From positions 124,001 through 188,000 of the forward strand of contig NZ_JACHMK010000001.1 in the NCBI RefSeq assembly GCF_014208035.1: a stretch of DNA of 64,000 bases. Direction: 5' to 3'. This DNA comes from Schaalia hyovaginalis. Its GTDB lineage: Bacteria > Actinomycetota > Actinomycetes > Actinomycetales > Actinomycetaceae. A program made the position numbers and the translations under genes. Below the pieces are notes generated by a model, which saw only the letters and a list, made by a program, of their open reading frames with translations, was not told the DNA's origin and did no database searches. Positions 8,338 through 17,153 of the stretch are shown here, piece by piece; the stretch's first letter is position 1, and each line of letters opens with the position of its first letter.

Positions 8338-9780
8338 TCAGCCTTGGCGCGTGATGAGATCCTTGATTCGCTCGAGGTCCTCCTGGCCGGCGAACTCGAT
8401 GACGATCTTCCCCTTCTTCGCACCTTCGGTGATCGTCACTCGCGTCTCATACAGATTCTCCAATGCGGAGACCACTGATTCGCCGAGCGGTGAGACGACC
8501 GGGACGCGAGGTGTGCGCGTTCTCGAAACGGACTTCACTCGACCGAGGCGCACGAGTTCTTCGGTCGTGCGCACCGAGAGGCCTTCGGCGACGATCCGTT
8601 CGGCGAGCATCTCCATCTCCTGAGCCGTCCCCAAGGACAGCAAGGCCCTCGCGTGGCCGGCGGAGATCACCTGAGCCGCAACCTTCTTCTGGACTGCGGG
8701 CGGAAGCTTGAGCAGGCGCAGCGTATTCGCGATCTGCGGACGCGAGCGCGCAATCCTCTTCGCGAGCTGCTCTTGCGTTGCACCGAAATCAGCCATGAGC
8801 TGCTGGTATGCGGAGGCCTCCTCGAGCGGGTTGAGTTGCGCGCGATGAAGGTTCTCCAGCAGCGCATCGCGAAGCAGATCCTCGTCCTCGGTCTGCCGAA
8901 TGATCGCCGGAACGCTCTCGAGGCCGGCCAGCTCCGATGCGCGAAGGCGCCGTTCGCCCATGATGAGTTCGAAGCGCGCGCTCGGCTTCTCGTCCATGTA
9001 TTCCACGAGGCGCGGAGAATGCTCGGCATCGAAATCGATCGGTCGTACGACGATCGGTTGAAGCACCCCTACTTCGCGGATCGAGTCACGCAGCTCTGCA
9101 AGATCGTCTTCATCGAAGACCTCGCGCGGCTGCCGCGCATTCGGGACGATGTAGTCGATCGGAATATCCGCGAAGGTCGCACCCGGAACGGGCAGAAGAT
9201 CCTGCGATGTTTCACGTGAAACATCGGCATCGGGACCCGCGTGCTCGCCGTTGTTCTGAGCGACTTCATTCGATGACGGTGAGAGACGCGCGCTGGGCTT
9301 GTGCGAGTCAGCAAGTGCAGCCGTTGTCGTCCCCGATTCGGACGAAGACTCCAGCTTGCGATCCGCAGGACTCGCCGAAGAGGAGCGGGCCTGCGACCCC
9401 TTCCTTCTTCCATGCCTCACTTGCTCATCAACCGACGAAGAAGCAGATGAAGCATCCTTCCCGTCCGTTCCTCGAGCATTCGTGCTCTTCGCCTCGGAAG
9501 GAGTGATGCTCGGCGACTTGCCAGACTTTCGAGCTTTCGACGCGCTTGAAGACTTGGGAATGAGCAAGTCCTTCGCGGAGCCGCCTCGCGCTCGCGAGCG
9601 CGCGCCCGAAGGTCGGCCGGGAAAGAGAACGTCGAGGGGATCCACTGATCCCGATGCTGCAACAGAGTCGTCATCATTGGTCACCTGTGAAGGAATCAAC
9701 GCGCCAAGACCCCTGCCCAAAGCTGCGTGTTTCGTAGCAGCTCTTCCGGAACCAGCGCGATTGCTCTTCTCGTTCACCAT
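8338..9780 (-). CDS. parB: Chromosome partitioning protein ParB with an unusually long N-terminal linker
   Basis: The ATG at 9780 follows GGAGG at ideal distance; two Mets five codons earlier lie on top of that ribosome site. The protein has about 480 residues. The N-terminal GRGLGALIPS is the usual ParB/Spo0J start that contacts ParA. About 165 Ser/Lys/Glu-rich, apparently disordered residues follow. The ParB core then begins (FADIPIDYIVPNARQPREVF), with CTP-binding GERRLRASEL and the parS-reading helix-turn-helix around QEQLAKRIARSRPQIANTLR. It slides on parS-flanking DNA as a CTP-dependent clamp. parA is not adjacent but 2.3 kb upstream. A perfect parS lies inside the linker codons. Confidence 0.95.
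   Translation of the reverse strand: MVNEKSNRAGSGRAATKHAALGRGLGALIPSQVTNDDDSVAASGSVDPLDVLFPGRPSGARSRARGGSAKDLLIPKSSSASKARKSGKSPSITPSEAKSTNARGTDGKDASSASSSVDEQVRHGRRKGSQARSSSASPADRKLESSSESGTTTAALADSHKPSARLSPSSNEVAQNNGEHAGPDADVSRETSQDLLPVPGATFADIPIDYIVPNARQPREVFDEDDLAELRDSIREVGVLQPIVVRPIDFDAEHSPRLVEYMDEKPSARFELIMGERRLRASELAGLESVPAIIRQTEDEDLLRDALLENLHRAQLNPLEEASAYQQLMADFGATQEQLAKRIARSRPQIANTLRLLKLPPAVQKKVAAQVISAGHARALLSLGTAQEMEMLAERIVAEGLSVRTTEELVRLGRVKSVSRTRTPRVPVVSPLGESVVSALENLYETRVTITEGAKKGKIVIEFAGQEDLERIKDLITRQG
9208..9223. promoter_or_regulatory. parS site 1 (inside parB)
   Basis: An exact TGTTTCACGTGAAACA palindrome, the bacterial chromosomal parS consensus. On the coding strand it specifies Val-Ser-Arg-Glu-Thr within the linker of ParB. 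Confidence 0.95.
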
Positions 9781-9806
9781 AATGACCTCCATCAATGTCG
9801 CCCCAT

Positions 9807-9822
9807 TGTTTCACGTGAAACA
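9807..9822. promoter_or_regulatory. parS site 2
   Basis: An exact TGTTTCACGTGAAACA located 27 bp upstream of the parB start codon, so ParB binding there may also repress parB. Confidence 0.95.
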
Positions 9823-10706
9823 GTCTCACGGCATCCCGCGCAGGCCGCCTGTGCATGACCGATGCATGTCAGATGTTCGAAGTCGGGAGCGGGTGCGGCG
9901 GGGAGTGCAGCTCGATTCCGCTTCTCAAAAGTTCAATCTGAGGAGAAGATTCGAGAGTCGAGCACTGCCAGATGACGAGGCGGACCTTGAGGACGGCCCG
10001 TCTATCGGATGGGAAGAGGACTGCGGACAGTGCGATGAACAGCTGAATCCAGAAGAAGATGGAGCGATTGATATCTGGGTGATGATTCGGACAGGGGGAC
10101 GACAGATGGACAGGGTATCCCGGCGCTCCAGGCCTGAGCTTCTATGGTGCAAAGCTACGCAGGTGGAACGACGCGCACTCTCGTGGCATTGTCGCTCTGG
10201 ACCGAAGAAGGCCCCCGAAACATGCAGCTGAGACACCCGCCGAGGAGAACCGAGAGGCACCGGAATGCACACGAGATACCTACGCAGAGTGGGACTCCCA
10301 CCTGCCCCATCCAGCCTGCCCCCGGACTCCGACCTGCCCCCGTCCAACCCGCCCTGCGACTCGGATCTGGCCCGAACACATGGAAGTGCCTGAGGACTGC
10401 GGAACACTTCTCCTGGAAGTTCGTGGACACGAGAAGCGGAGTAGAAGGACCTGGACCTGGGCCCAAGATGGGGACAGAGGCCCTACGCGATGCACGAGTC
10501 AGATTCAAGAGTGAACAAGACAAGTCGAGACTTAGACGACTGAAGGATGCCCTGATGCGCCGTGCCATCTCGGTCTGCTCGGCCACATCGTGAGGAGGCC
10601 GAATGGCCTGAGTGCGGCGATCGAACTGTCGCGGTCCGCCCGGGCCACATCGGGAGGAGATGCGTCAAGCTGCTTTCTCCTCAGGTCTTCACTGATGAGC
10701 AGACCA

Positions 10707-10722
10707 TGTTTCACGTGAAACA
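10707..10722. promoter_or_regulatory. parS site 3
   Basis: An exact TGTTTCACGTGAAACA in the non-coding interval between parB and parA. Confidence 0.95.
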
Positions 10723-11265
10723 TCGAAGTCCATCGGGTCGGACTTCATCGAGCATCAGATCCGCCGAGCTTGGCTTTCACTGAAGATCAGAATCCTCCGG
10801 GCCCGCCTTCGGCGTTGAGGAGTCCGCAAAGGGGATAGCGGCCGACTCATGAGCCGATGACTCATCTATTTCCGTGGGAGAAGCGACATGACGAAGAATG
10901 CGAGGCATGCCGAAATAGGGGCCGCTGCGAGAGGGCGAGGATGCACGGGAGCAGGCACGGGAGAGCAGAGGCATGGCGCAATAAGGTCGGGGACGGAAGA
11001 GGAGCCACGGTGAGAGGATATCCATAGCGCAACAAGGCTCAGAGCGGGAGAGCAGCCGCGGCGAAAGAAAAGCCCCGCAACACAACAAGGGCAGGGATGG
11101 GAAAGCAGCGGCGGCCGAAGCAGCCGCAACGCAATGCCGTCCGCCCCGAATATCGGTCCATGTCGAAACGCCGTAAGTAGCGAGAGATGCGAATGCGGCG
11201 GCACAGTGGCCTCTGCCGAAGCTCAGTCAAGCAGAGACGCCGGACAAGGCGAAACTCCGTTCACT

Positions 11266-11366
11266 CCGAGACACCGAGACACCGAGACACCGAGACACCG
11301 AGACACCGAGACACCGAGACACCGAGACACCGAGACACCGAGACACCGAGACACCGAGACACCGAG
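11266..11366. repeat. Tandem octamer array, unit CCGAGACA, about 12.6 copies
   Basis: 101 bp of uninterrupted 8-bp repeats. Because 8 is not a multiple of 3, all frames read as repeated Arg/His/Asp/Thr/Glu/Pro and no real protein is implied. It lies between parS sites 3 and 4. Confidence 0.95.
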
Positions 11367-11560
11367 CTTACCGTCCTGGAAACGATAGAGGAATACGGGG
11401 ATGGGGCATTCCTCGTCGATCACCCATGAACAAGAGTCCGATCCCCGAACCCGCGCCCCTCCTCAACCCGAAGTCGCCCGCCCACCACCGCTGAGCATCA
11501 ATCAGTCCCGCTTCAAAGGAAGCATGCGATGAGGACCCCTCATGCTTAAGCCCCATTCAA

Positions 11561-11576
11561 TGTTTCACGTGAAACA
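11561..11576. promoter_or_regulatory. parS site 4
   Basis: An exact TGTTTCACGTGAAACA in the non-coding interval, about 540 bp from the 3' end of parA. Confidence 0.95.
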
Positions 11577-11879
11577 TCACGGTGACTCCAGGACCAGACC
11601 CATGCCATGCACCCTCGAGCAGTGCTCATCATCCGTGGCGAAGGAGGCATCGACTCACTGAAACGAGGGAAGCTGAGGCGCGGCATCAACATGAAGTGTG
11701 AATAACACCGATGTGTTTTCGCAGATCAAAGCGACAAAACTGCTCAGCTCCTTCGAAATCGCGCAAGATGCACCGCTCTCCTGACGGAGCCGTCCGGATG
11801 ACTACGATGGCCGATCAGTCTCCCCCTGAGCGTAAGAAAGCGAGCATCACGAGGAAGGATGCTCGCGCGAAAAAGGGAG

Positions 11880-12003
11880 AATGCGAGAGGGAAAGGGCGA
11901 GAGAGCCAGAGCGAGAGGGCCAGAGCGAGAGAGCCAGAGCGAGAGGGCCAGAGCGAGAGGGCCAGAGCGAGAGGGCCAGAGAGCCAGAGCGAAAGGGTGA
12001 GAG
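11880..12003. repeat. Degenerate purine-rich tandem repeats (GAGAGGGCCAGAGC type)
   Basis: Units of about 14 bp, alternating GAGAGAGCCAGAGC and GAGAGGGCCAGAGC, run for about 120 bp and fade into GAAAGCGAAAGCGCC. One strand is almost all purine plus C. The array lies just beyond the parA 3' end. Confidence 0.85.
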
Positions 12004-12112
12004 AGTGAAAGCGAAAGCGCCAGAGAGTGGGAGCAAAATCGAGACGAGAAGCCTCGACCGAAAGAGCGCGATGGAAGACCGAGAGGAGAGGCCCCGCCCG
12101 CGACTCACCCGC

Positions 12113-13018
12113 TCAGGAACGTGCGAGGCGAAGACTGAGTTCCAGCGCGGCCTTCCGATAGGCGAGGGTTCCGCTGTTCCGGGGATCATAAGTGATGACC
12201 GACTGCCCGTATGAGGGCGCCTCCGACACGCGCACCGAACGGGGGATCACGGTCTCCAGGGTGAGATCCGCGAAATGCGCGCGCACCTCGGCCTCCACCT
12301 CTTCACTCAAGCGCGTCCTGCGATCAGACATCGTGAGCAGCATGGTCGAGACGTGAAGGCGGGGATTGAGATCGCGTCGGATGCGATCGATCGTCGACCA
12401 CAGCTGGCTGAGGCCCTCGAGCGCGTAGTACTCCGTCTGGATCGGGATGAGGACCTCGTCCGCGGCGACCATCACATTCAAGGTGACGAGCCCGAGTGAC
12501 GGCGGGCAATCAATGAGGACGACATCGATATCGCGGACGAGCGCGAGGAACTCCTTCACCGCTTCGGCGAGCCGGAACTCGCGCCGCGGAAGATCGACCA
12601 ATTCGATCTCGGCTCCCGAAAGATCGATGGTCGCAGGGCACACGAGGAGTCCCTCGACATCCGGGCAGGGCGCGAGGACCTGCGACAGCTGCTGGCCGCC
12701 AATGAGGACGTCATAGGTCGAGGGCGTTCCGGCCGAATGCTCAATACCCAGTGCTGAAGAGGCGTTCCCCTGGGCATCCGCATCGATGACCAGAACCTTG
12801 AGACCGCCCACGGCCAAAGCGGCGGCAAGGTTGACCGTCGAGGTGGTCTTTCCCACTCCGCCCTTCTGATTCGCAACGGCGATCACCCGGGTGCGCGACG
12901 GGCGTCCGAACACGGCGTCCTCGAGAAGGCGCCGATCGCGCATGTTCTGCTCCATCTGGGACAGCAGCGGAGTCGAATCCATGCCAGACAATTCCACGCT
13001 CAAAGGACCACCTTCCAT
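12113..13018 (-). CDS. parA: Chromosome partitioning ATPase ParA (Soj)
   Basis: Up to 301 residues. The deviant Walker A KGGVGKTTSTVNLA (near residue 52) with the signature first Lys, then DADAQGNASSALG, and Walker B VVLIDCPPSLG mark a ParA/Soj ATPase. It binds DNA non-specifically as an ATP dimer and moves ParB-parS complexes. The ATG at 13018 lacks a clear Shine-Dalgarno; a GTG seven codons in (12997) has GGTGG upstream and may be the true start. It follows rsmG on the same strand, as in most actinobacteria, but parB is displaced 2.3 kb downstream. Confidence 0.95.
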   Translation of the reverse strand: MEGGPLSVELSGMDSTPLLSQMEQNMRDRRLLEDAVFGRPSRTRVIAVANQKGGVGKTTSTVNLAAALAVGGLKVLVIDADAQGNASSALGIEHSAGTPSTYDVLIGGQQLSQVLAPCPDVEGLLVCPATIDLSGAEIELVDLPRREFRLAEAVKEFLALVRDIDVVLIDCPPSLGLVTLNVMVAADEVLIPIQTEYYALEGLSQLWSTIDRIRRDLNPRLHVSTMLLTMSDRRTRLSEEVEAEVRAHFADLTLETVIPRSVRVSEAPSYGQSVITYDPRNSGTLAYRKAALELSLRLARS

Positions 13019-13108
13019 CTCACGGCCCGTCCAGTCTACGAGGATCGCCGGCCAAGTGCGGCCGGGCGCACCCGGGCGCGATGAACGAAGAAAGCGGAGG
13101 AGCGGAGG

Positions 13109-13807
13109 CTACTTCGTCCGCTTGCACACGACGACGAAGGTGGACTCCTCCTCCATGATCGAGGGAACCTCATGGATCTTCGCAGCGAGGTGATGGCTCT
13201 TGAGCTCGCGTGCGGCCTCTTCCACTTCGAGGGGCGCGCGGCGTCCCTTGAGCGCGACCAGCGAACCCCCCGGCGCGATGAGCTTCGTCGTCATGCGGAT
13301 CAGCTTCGACATGTTCGCCACCGCCCGGGCCGTCACCACGTCGGCCCGACCCTTGCCCCGCAGCTCCTCGGCGCGCGCCTGGTGCAGGGTGACGTTGTCC
13401 AGACCGATCTCGTCGATCACGTCGGAAAGCCACTCGCAGCGCCGCGCCATCGGCTCCGCGAGGTGGACGTCCAGATCCGGACGGCAGATCGCAATGATGA
13501 TCCCGGGCAGGCCCGCGCCCGAACCGATGTCGAGGACCTGCCCCGACCTCGGCAGGAAGGGAAGGACGGCTGCGGAGTTCACGGCATGACGCGACCAGAG
13601 GCGCTCCATTTCGCGGGGCCCCACGAGTCCTCGGATCTCACCCTCCTCCTCGAGCATGCGGACGAAATGCTCGACATCGGCGAAGGAGGATCCGAAGAAC
13701 TCGCGCACCTCATCCGTCGGCTGCTCGGGAGCGAAGGGATCGCCAACGCGGCGCCCCTTCGCCTCCGCAGCCGCGGCATCCGCGGCCGGTCCCATCCCCG
13801 TGCTCAC
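13109..13807 (-). CDS. rsmG: 16S rRNA (guanine527-N7)-methyltransferase
   Basis: A 232-residue SAM-dependent methyltransferase (GidB family) that modifies G527 of 16S rRNA. The SAM-binding motif is VLDIGSGAGLPGIIIAI near residue 90, and later conserved pieces are ADVVTARAVANM and LVALKGR. The N-terminus carries a short Ala-rich extension. Its start overlaps the jag stop by four bases (ATGA), implying translational coupling. In this gene family, loss of function is known to give low-level streptomycin resistance. Confidence 0.95.
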   Translation of the reverse strand: MSTGMGPAADAAAAEAKGRRVGDPFAPEQPTDEVREFFGSSFADVEHFVRMLEEEGEIRGLVGPREMERLWSRHAVNSAAVLPFLPRSGQVLDIGSGAGLPGIIIAICRPDLDVHLAEPMARRCEWLSDVIDEIGLDNVTLHQARAEELRGKGRADVVTARAVANMSKLIRMTTKLIAPGGSLVALKGRRAPLEVEEAARELKSHHLAAKIHEVPSIMEEESTFVVVCKRTK

Positions 13808-14325
13808 GCCTCTTCGGCTTCCTCTTCACCGGGTTCTTCGGAAGCGAGGATCACCACGCGACGATGGGGTTCGACGCCTTCGGATTCGGAGACGAAGCCC
13901 TCGCGGGCCACGACGTCATGGCAGACCTTGCGCTCGAAGGGATTCATCGGATCGAGGCGCTGGGACTCGCCGGTCGCGCGCAAACGGGCGATCGCCTCCA
14001 TCGTGATCTCCTGGAGCTCGGACTTGCGTTCCGCCCTGAAGCCGGCGATGTCGAGCATGAGGCGCGAACGCTCGCCGGTCTCGGTCTGGACGGCGAGGCG
14101 CGTGAGCTCCTGAAGGGCATCGAGGACATCCCCGTCCTCTCCGACGAGGCGCTCGAGGGCGGACGGGTCCTCTGAAACGATCTCGACGCTGGCCCTTCCG
14201 TTCTCGACGTCGATCTCGATGTCACCGTCGAGGTCGGCGATGTCGAGGAGCTCCTCGAGGTAGTCGGCAGCGAGCTCGCCTTCTTCTTCGAGGCGCGTCA
14301 GCTTGTCCTTCTGATTGTCGGTCAT
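13804..14325 (-). CDS. jag: Jag/KhpB RNA-binding protein (KH + R3H)
   Basis: 173 residues. The central KH domain includes SALERLVGEDGDVLDALQEL, where the GxxG loop is GEDG. The C-terminal R3H domain has RLRATGESQRLDPMNPFERKVCHD followed by EGVEPHRRVVI. The acidic N-terminus (about 50 residues) stands in for the Jag_N region seen in longer homologues. It lies between yidC and rsmG as in most Gram-positive bacteria and overlaps rsmG by 4 nt. Family members bind small and messenger RNAs and affect cell elongation. Confidence 0.93.
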   Translation of the reverse strand: MTDNQKDKLTRLEEEGELAADYLEELLDIADLDGDIEIDVENGRASVEIVSEDPSALERLVGEDGDVLDALQELTRLAVQTETGERSRLMLDIAGFRAERKSELQEITMEAIARLRATGESQRLDPMNPFERKVCHDVVAREGFVSESEGVEPHRRVVILASEEPGEEEAEEA

Positions 14326-14395
14326 CTAAGTCTCCCGAATTCGAATTGGGTTGAGGTCTTGAGGCGACGGACTTCTCAGCCCCGTCGCGAGTGGC

Positions 14396-15736
14396 TCACT
14401 CGCCCTTGTTCTTGCGCTGCTCCCTGCGGGCGCGCCGGCGCTCCTGGCGACGGCGCTCGAGCTCTTCGGCGCTCTGAACGGGGCTCTGCGCGGCCGCCTG
14501 CTTGCGGGCTTCGCGTGCTCGCTGGCGCTCGGCCTCGGCGAGTCGCTCTTCGCGGGACATCTTCTTGTGCTGCTCGCGCCTGGCCTGCTGGGTGCGGCGC
14601 TCCTCGGCCTTGGCGGTGGCCTCCTTGACGCCGCGCATCCACATCTCGTCGGGAAGAGTGGTCCACTCCTGCAGGGCGAGGTTGCGCAGCACCGAGACCT
14701 TGTCCCCGGCCGTCATCGACTCGGGGAAGTCGGTCGCGACCTTCTGGCCCTTGGCCCGCTTGGCCGCCTCTTCGAAGGTCTTCTCGTTGAGGGCGACGAC
14801 GCCCGGGTCCTCCGCCGAGGAGGGCAGGCCCGCGCGGGCGAGATCGTAGTCGGCGAAGAAGGGCTTGGCCCATTCGGTGTACTTCGCGTAACGCTTGGCG
14901 ACGAGCTCCTTGTACGCAGGGGCGCCGGGCGTCGGCATGACCTTGATGGTCCAGTAGGACTGGCCGATCGCCCAGACGGAACCGGTGATCATGTAAACGA
15001 GGACGCCCATCTGGAAGAAGGCCCCGGAGAAGAGGTACATGAGCGGCATCATGTAGAGCATGGTCTTCTGCGACTGGACGAGCGGGTTGTTCGGGTCGAC
15101 GGCCGGGGGCATGTTCTTCACCATCGACATCCGCATGGAGTAGAACATGAGCGCCATCATGATGACGATGAAGAGGACGAAGACGATGACCGCCGCGGTC
15201 CCGTCCCCGGAGGTGATCGTGTGCGAGAGGCGCACTCCGAAAACGGTGGAGGCGTCGATCGAGCTCGCGACCTCCTGGTCGATCGGACCGAGGTGATCGG
15301 TCTCGATGTCGGCGTACTTGTAGGTGCCCGCGGCGAGGTCCTTGATCGCGTAGATCGCACGGTACATCGCGAAGAGGATCGGCATCTGGACGAGGACGGG
15401 CAGGCAGGAGGCGAAGGGGCTCACCTTGTACTTCCTGTACAGGGCCTGGGTCTCCTCGGCCTGCTTCTGGCGGGAGACCTGATCCTTCTTGCCCTTGTAC
15501 TTGGCCTGAATGCGCTGCATCTCGGGCTGGACGGCCTGCATCGCCCGCGAGCTCTTGATCTGCTTGAGGAAGAGGGGCACGATCGCGATGCGCACGATGA
15601 GCGTAAGGAGGACGATCGAGATCACCCAGGCGACGCCTGAACCGGACTCGAATCCGAGCAGGACGAGGAAGTCGTGGATCTTCACCCAGACCCACGCCAC
15701 AGCCACGGCGAAGGGGTGAAGGATCTTGTCGAACAT
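14396..15736 (-). CDS. yidC: Membrane protein insertase YidC
   Basis: The ATG at 15736 has GGAG upstream and gives 446 residues (MFDKILHPFAVAVAWVWVKI). The conserved insertase core follows, with hydrophobic segments SGVAWVISIVLLTLIVRIAIVPLF, SPFASCLPVLVQMPILFAMYRAIY, MLYMMPLMYLFSGAFFQMGVLVYM and SYWTIK. The positively charged hydrophilic-groove Arg is in LIVRIAIVPLF. The last ~120 residues are charged and cytoplasmic (RRTQQARREQHKK), as in actinobacterial YidC, and probably bind ribosomes. Longer upstream frames are shadow coding over yidD. Confidence 0.95.
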   Translation of the reverse strand: MFDKILHPFAVAVAWVWVKIHDFLVLLGFESGSGVAWVISIVLLTLIVRIAIVPLFLKQIKSSRAMQAVQPEMQRIQAKYKGKKDQVSRQKQAEETQALYRKYKVSPFASCLPVLVQMPILFAMYRAIYAIKDLAAGTYKYADIETDHLGPIDQEVASSIDASTVFGVRLSHTITSGDGTAAVIVFVLFIVIMMALMFYSMRMSMVKNMPPAVDPNNPLVQSQKTMLYMMPLMYLFSGAFFQMGVLVYMITGSVWAIGQSYWTIKVMPTPGAPAYKELVAKRYAKYTEWAKPFFADYDLARAGLPSSAEDPGVVALNEKTFEEAAKRAKGQKVATDFPESMTAGDKVSVLRNLALQEWTTLPDEMWMRGVKEATAKAEERRTQQARREQHKKMSREERLAEAERQRAREARKQAAAQSPVQSAEELERRRQERRRARREQRKNKGE

Positions 15737-15746
15737 GCGTGCTCCT

Positions 15747-16190
15747 TCAAGCAGTTCGGGCGCGGCGCGCGCCCTGTGATCGTCCGGCCTTCGCCGGAGG
15801 GTTTTCGGGGACGAGGGCGGCACCCGCGTTCTCGCCCAGGAGGGGTTCGAGCCCCATCGGGGTGGGTCTGACGATGTCGGTCGCATTGCCCGCCCAGTCC
15901 TCGGGGGGCGTCCACGGCTCCGGCTTCCATCGGCCTTTGGGCGGCACGCGGTCGACGCCGCCCAGGCTCCAGGGGTTGCACCTGAGGAGTCGCCACGTCC
16001 CGAGGATGATGCCCTTGATCGGCCCGTGAACCTCGATGGCTTCCATCGCGTAGGTCGAGCAGCTCGGCGCATAGCGGCATCGCGGGGCGATCATCGGTGA
16101 GATGAATCGACGGTAGAGGCGGATCGGGAGGATGAGCACCCACCGGATCGGCCTGCGAATGACCTCGATGATTCGCGCCGGGGCGTTCAT
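15747..16190 (-). CDS. yidD: Membrane protein insertion efficiency factor YidD
   Basis: 147 residues. The core IRLYRRFISPMIAPRCRYAP and PSCSTYAMEAIEVHGPIKG with two conserved Cys and LRCNPWSLGGVDRVP is diagnostic for the YidD/Haemolytic family. A C-terminal tail of about 60 residues is added. It overlaps rnpA by 4 nt and lies 10 nt upstream of yidC. It is a small peripheral membrane protein thought to help YidC-dependent insertion. Confidence 0.95.
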   Translation of the reverse strand: MNAPARIIEVIRRPIRWVLILPIRLYRRFISPMIAPRCRYAPSCSTYAMEAIEVHGPIKGIILGTWRLLRCNPWSLGGVDRVPPKGRWKPEPWTPPEDWAGNATDIVRPTPMGLEPLLGENAGAALVPENPPAKAGRSQGARRARTA

Positions 16191-16540
16191 TTCGATTCCC
16201 AGCGCTTCCAGGCCCGGGCGAGCGCCGAATCCAGGTGGGCGCCCAGTTCCGAGGCGCTGCGGCCGAATGCTCTTCCGCTGGCCCTGACGACGATGCGGCC
16301 GCCCTCGGGAATGGAATCGAGGCGATCGCGCATGAGGTGTCGGAGCTGCCTTTTGACCCGGTTGCGTCCCGTCGCCCTTTTGATCTCCCGCTTAGGCACG
16401 ACGAAACCGACGAGGCGGTCATTGCGCTCCTCGTCGGTTCGTGCGTGGACGATCAGGATCTGATCCCCGGCTCGCGCTCCTTGCCGGAACGTCCGTCGGA
16501 AATCCTCGGGATCGACCATCCGGTGTGCGCGAGGCAGCAC
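16187..16540 (-). CDS. rnpA: Ribonuclease P protein component
   Basis: 117 residues from a GTG start 10 nt after the rpmH stop; ATG at 16519 (residue 8) is an alternative. The RNR signature GRNRVKRQLRHLM is near residue 60. The N-terminal HRMVDPEDFRRTFRQGARAG and FVVPKREIKRATGR fit the RnpA fold. It binds the catalytic RNA to remove tRNA 5' leaders. The order rpmH-rnpA-yidD-yidC is the textbook one. Confidence 0.95.
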   Translation of the reverse strand: MLPRAHRMVDPEDFRRTFRQGARAGDQILIVHARTDEERNDRLVGFVVPKREIKRATGRNRVKRQLRHLMRDRLDSIPEGGRIVVRASGRAFGRSASELGAHLDSALARAWKRWESK

Positions 16541-16550
16541 CAGCGCAGTC

Positions 16551-16691
16551 TCAGGCGGACAGCTTGGCGCGGCCCTTGCGGCGGCGGGCGGCCAGAATGG
16601 CGCGGCCGGCGCGGGTGCTCATGCGAAGACGGAAGCCGTGCGTCTTCGAGCGACGACGGTTGTTCGGCTGGTAGGTCCGCTTGGTGGTCAC
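16551..16691 (-). CDS. rpmH: 50S ribosomal protein L34
   Basis: A 46-residue protein from a GTG start: [19 protein letters not shown], then [20 protein letters not shown] and RAKLSA. This is an unmistakable L34. GAGGAGAAC lies just upstream of the start. It heads the minus-strand operon leading to yidC and is divergent from dnaA across oriC-like DNA. Confidence 0.97.
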   Translation of the reverse strand: MTTKRTYQPNNRRRSKTHGFRLRMSTRAGRAILAARRRKGRAKLSA

Positions 16692-16699
16692 TGCAGTTC

Positions 16700-17153
16700 T
16701 CCTCGGCGGGAGCGGGCCGACAACTCCCGCTCATCGTTCATGTGGTGGCGACCCCACCGCGATTGCTTCGCGCAGGAGTCGATGGCGCGCCCGCCGAAAC
16801 GGGCACAGACGAAGAATCAGGTTAGAAGGCCGAAGAACGCGAGTCAATGCCATTCGTCCCGCTGTGACGAAACCCCCGTATTCACACCTGTGGAATTCTC
16901 TGTGGGTCGAGCTCGTCCACAGGTGTGAATTCCCGCGCGCCATCCACAGGCCTGTGGAATTCCATCTTTCGGCTTCACCGCGCAGCGCCGCCCGTGTAAC
17001 TACACAAATGTCATTCGCGCACTTCCTTCCACAGTTTCATCCCCAAGCTGTGAATTACGCTGGGGACGGCTACAGTGACAGAGGATCGAATGGTGCGGAA
17101 CTCCCTCCATTCGGTGATCGACATCACGCACAGAAGCACCTTGAGGACGGACC
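16700..17153. other. rpmH-dnaA intergenic region with DnaA-box-like sites
   Basis: Several near-consensus boxes are present. TCGTCCACA is at 16913-16921, CCATCCACA at 16940-16948 and CCTTCCACA at 17025-17033; AATTCCACA in reverse occurs at 16889-16897 and 16953-16961. The CACAGGTGTGAATTC words near 16880 and 16920 form an inverted pair. The region carries the promoters of both divergent operons and probably dnaA autoregulation, and may be part of oriC. Confidence 0.6.

Larger units (their letters stand above)
9823..12112. other. Non-coding, repeat-rich interval between parA and parB
   Basis: About 2.3 kb without a convincing gene. Every long frame here is low-complexity (Arg/Pro/Glu-rich), lacks a plausible ribosome site and has no recognisable family. 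It holds parS sites 3 and 4, a 12-copy octamer array (11266-11366), a GAGAGCCAGAGC-type array (11880-12003), and scattered similar words such as CGGCCACATCG-GAGGA near 10578 and 10645. It is probably a centromere-like region. Confidence 0.7.

Noticed and set aside
9299..10231. Open frame of about 310 codons antisense to and beyond parB
   Set aside because: Most of it mirrors the parB linker; the rest is low-complexity and has no start signal.
10155..10586. Minus-strand frame of 143 codons between parB and parA
   Set aside because: Low-complexity Ser/Arg/Gly/Pro sequence without a ribosome site; sits in repeat-rich DNA with parS sites.
11134..11423. Several frames across the octamer array
   Set aside because: The 8-bp repeat opens all frames artificially; translations are only HRDTETPR-type repeats.
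14396..16072. YidC extended upstream to 558 residues
   Set aside because: The extension is a shadow over yidD; the ATG at 15736 has a clear ribosome site and the family's usual start.
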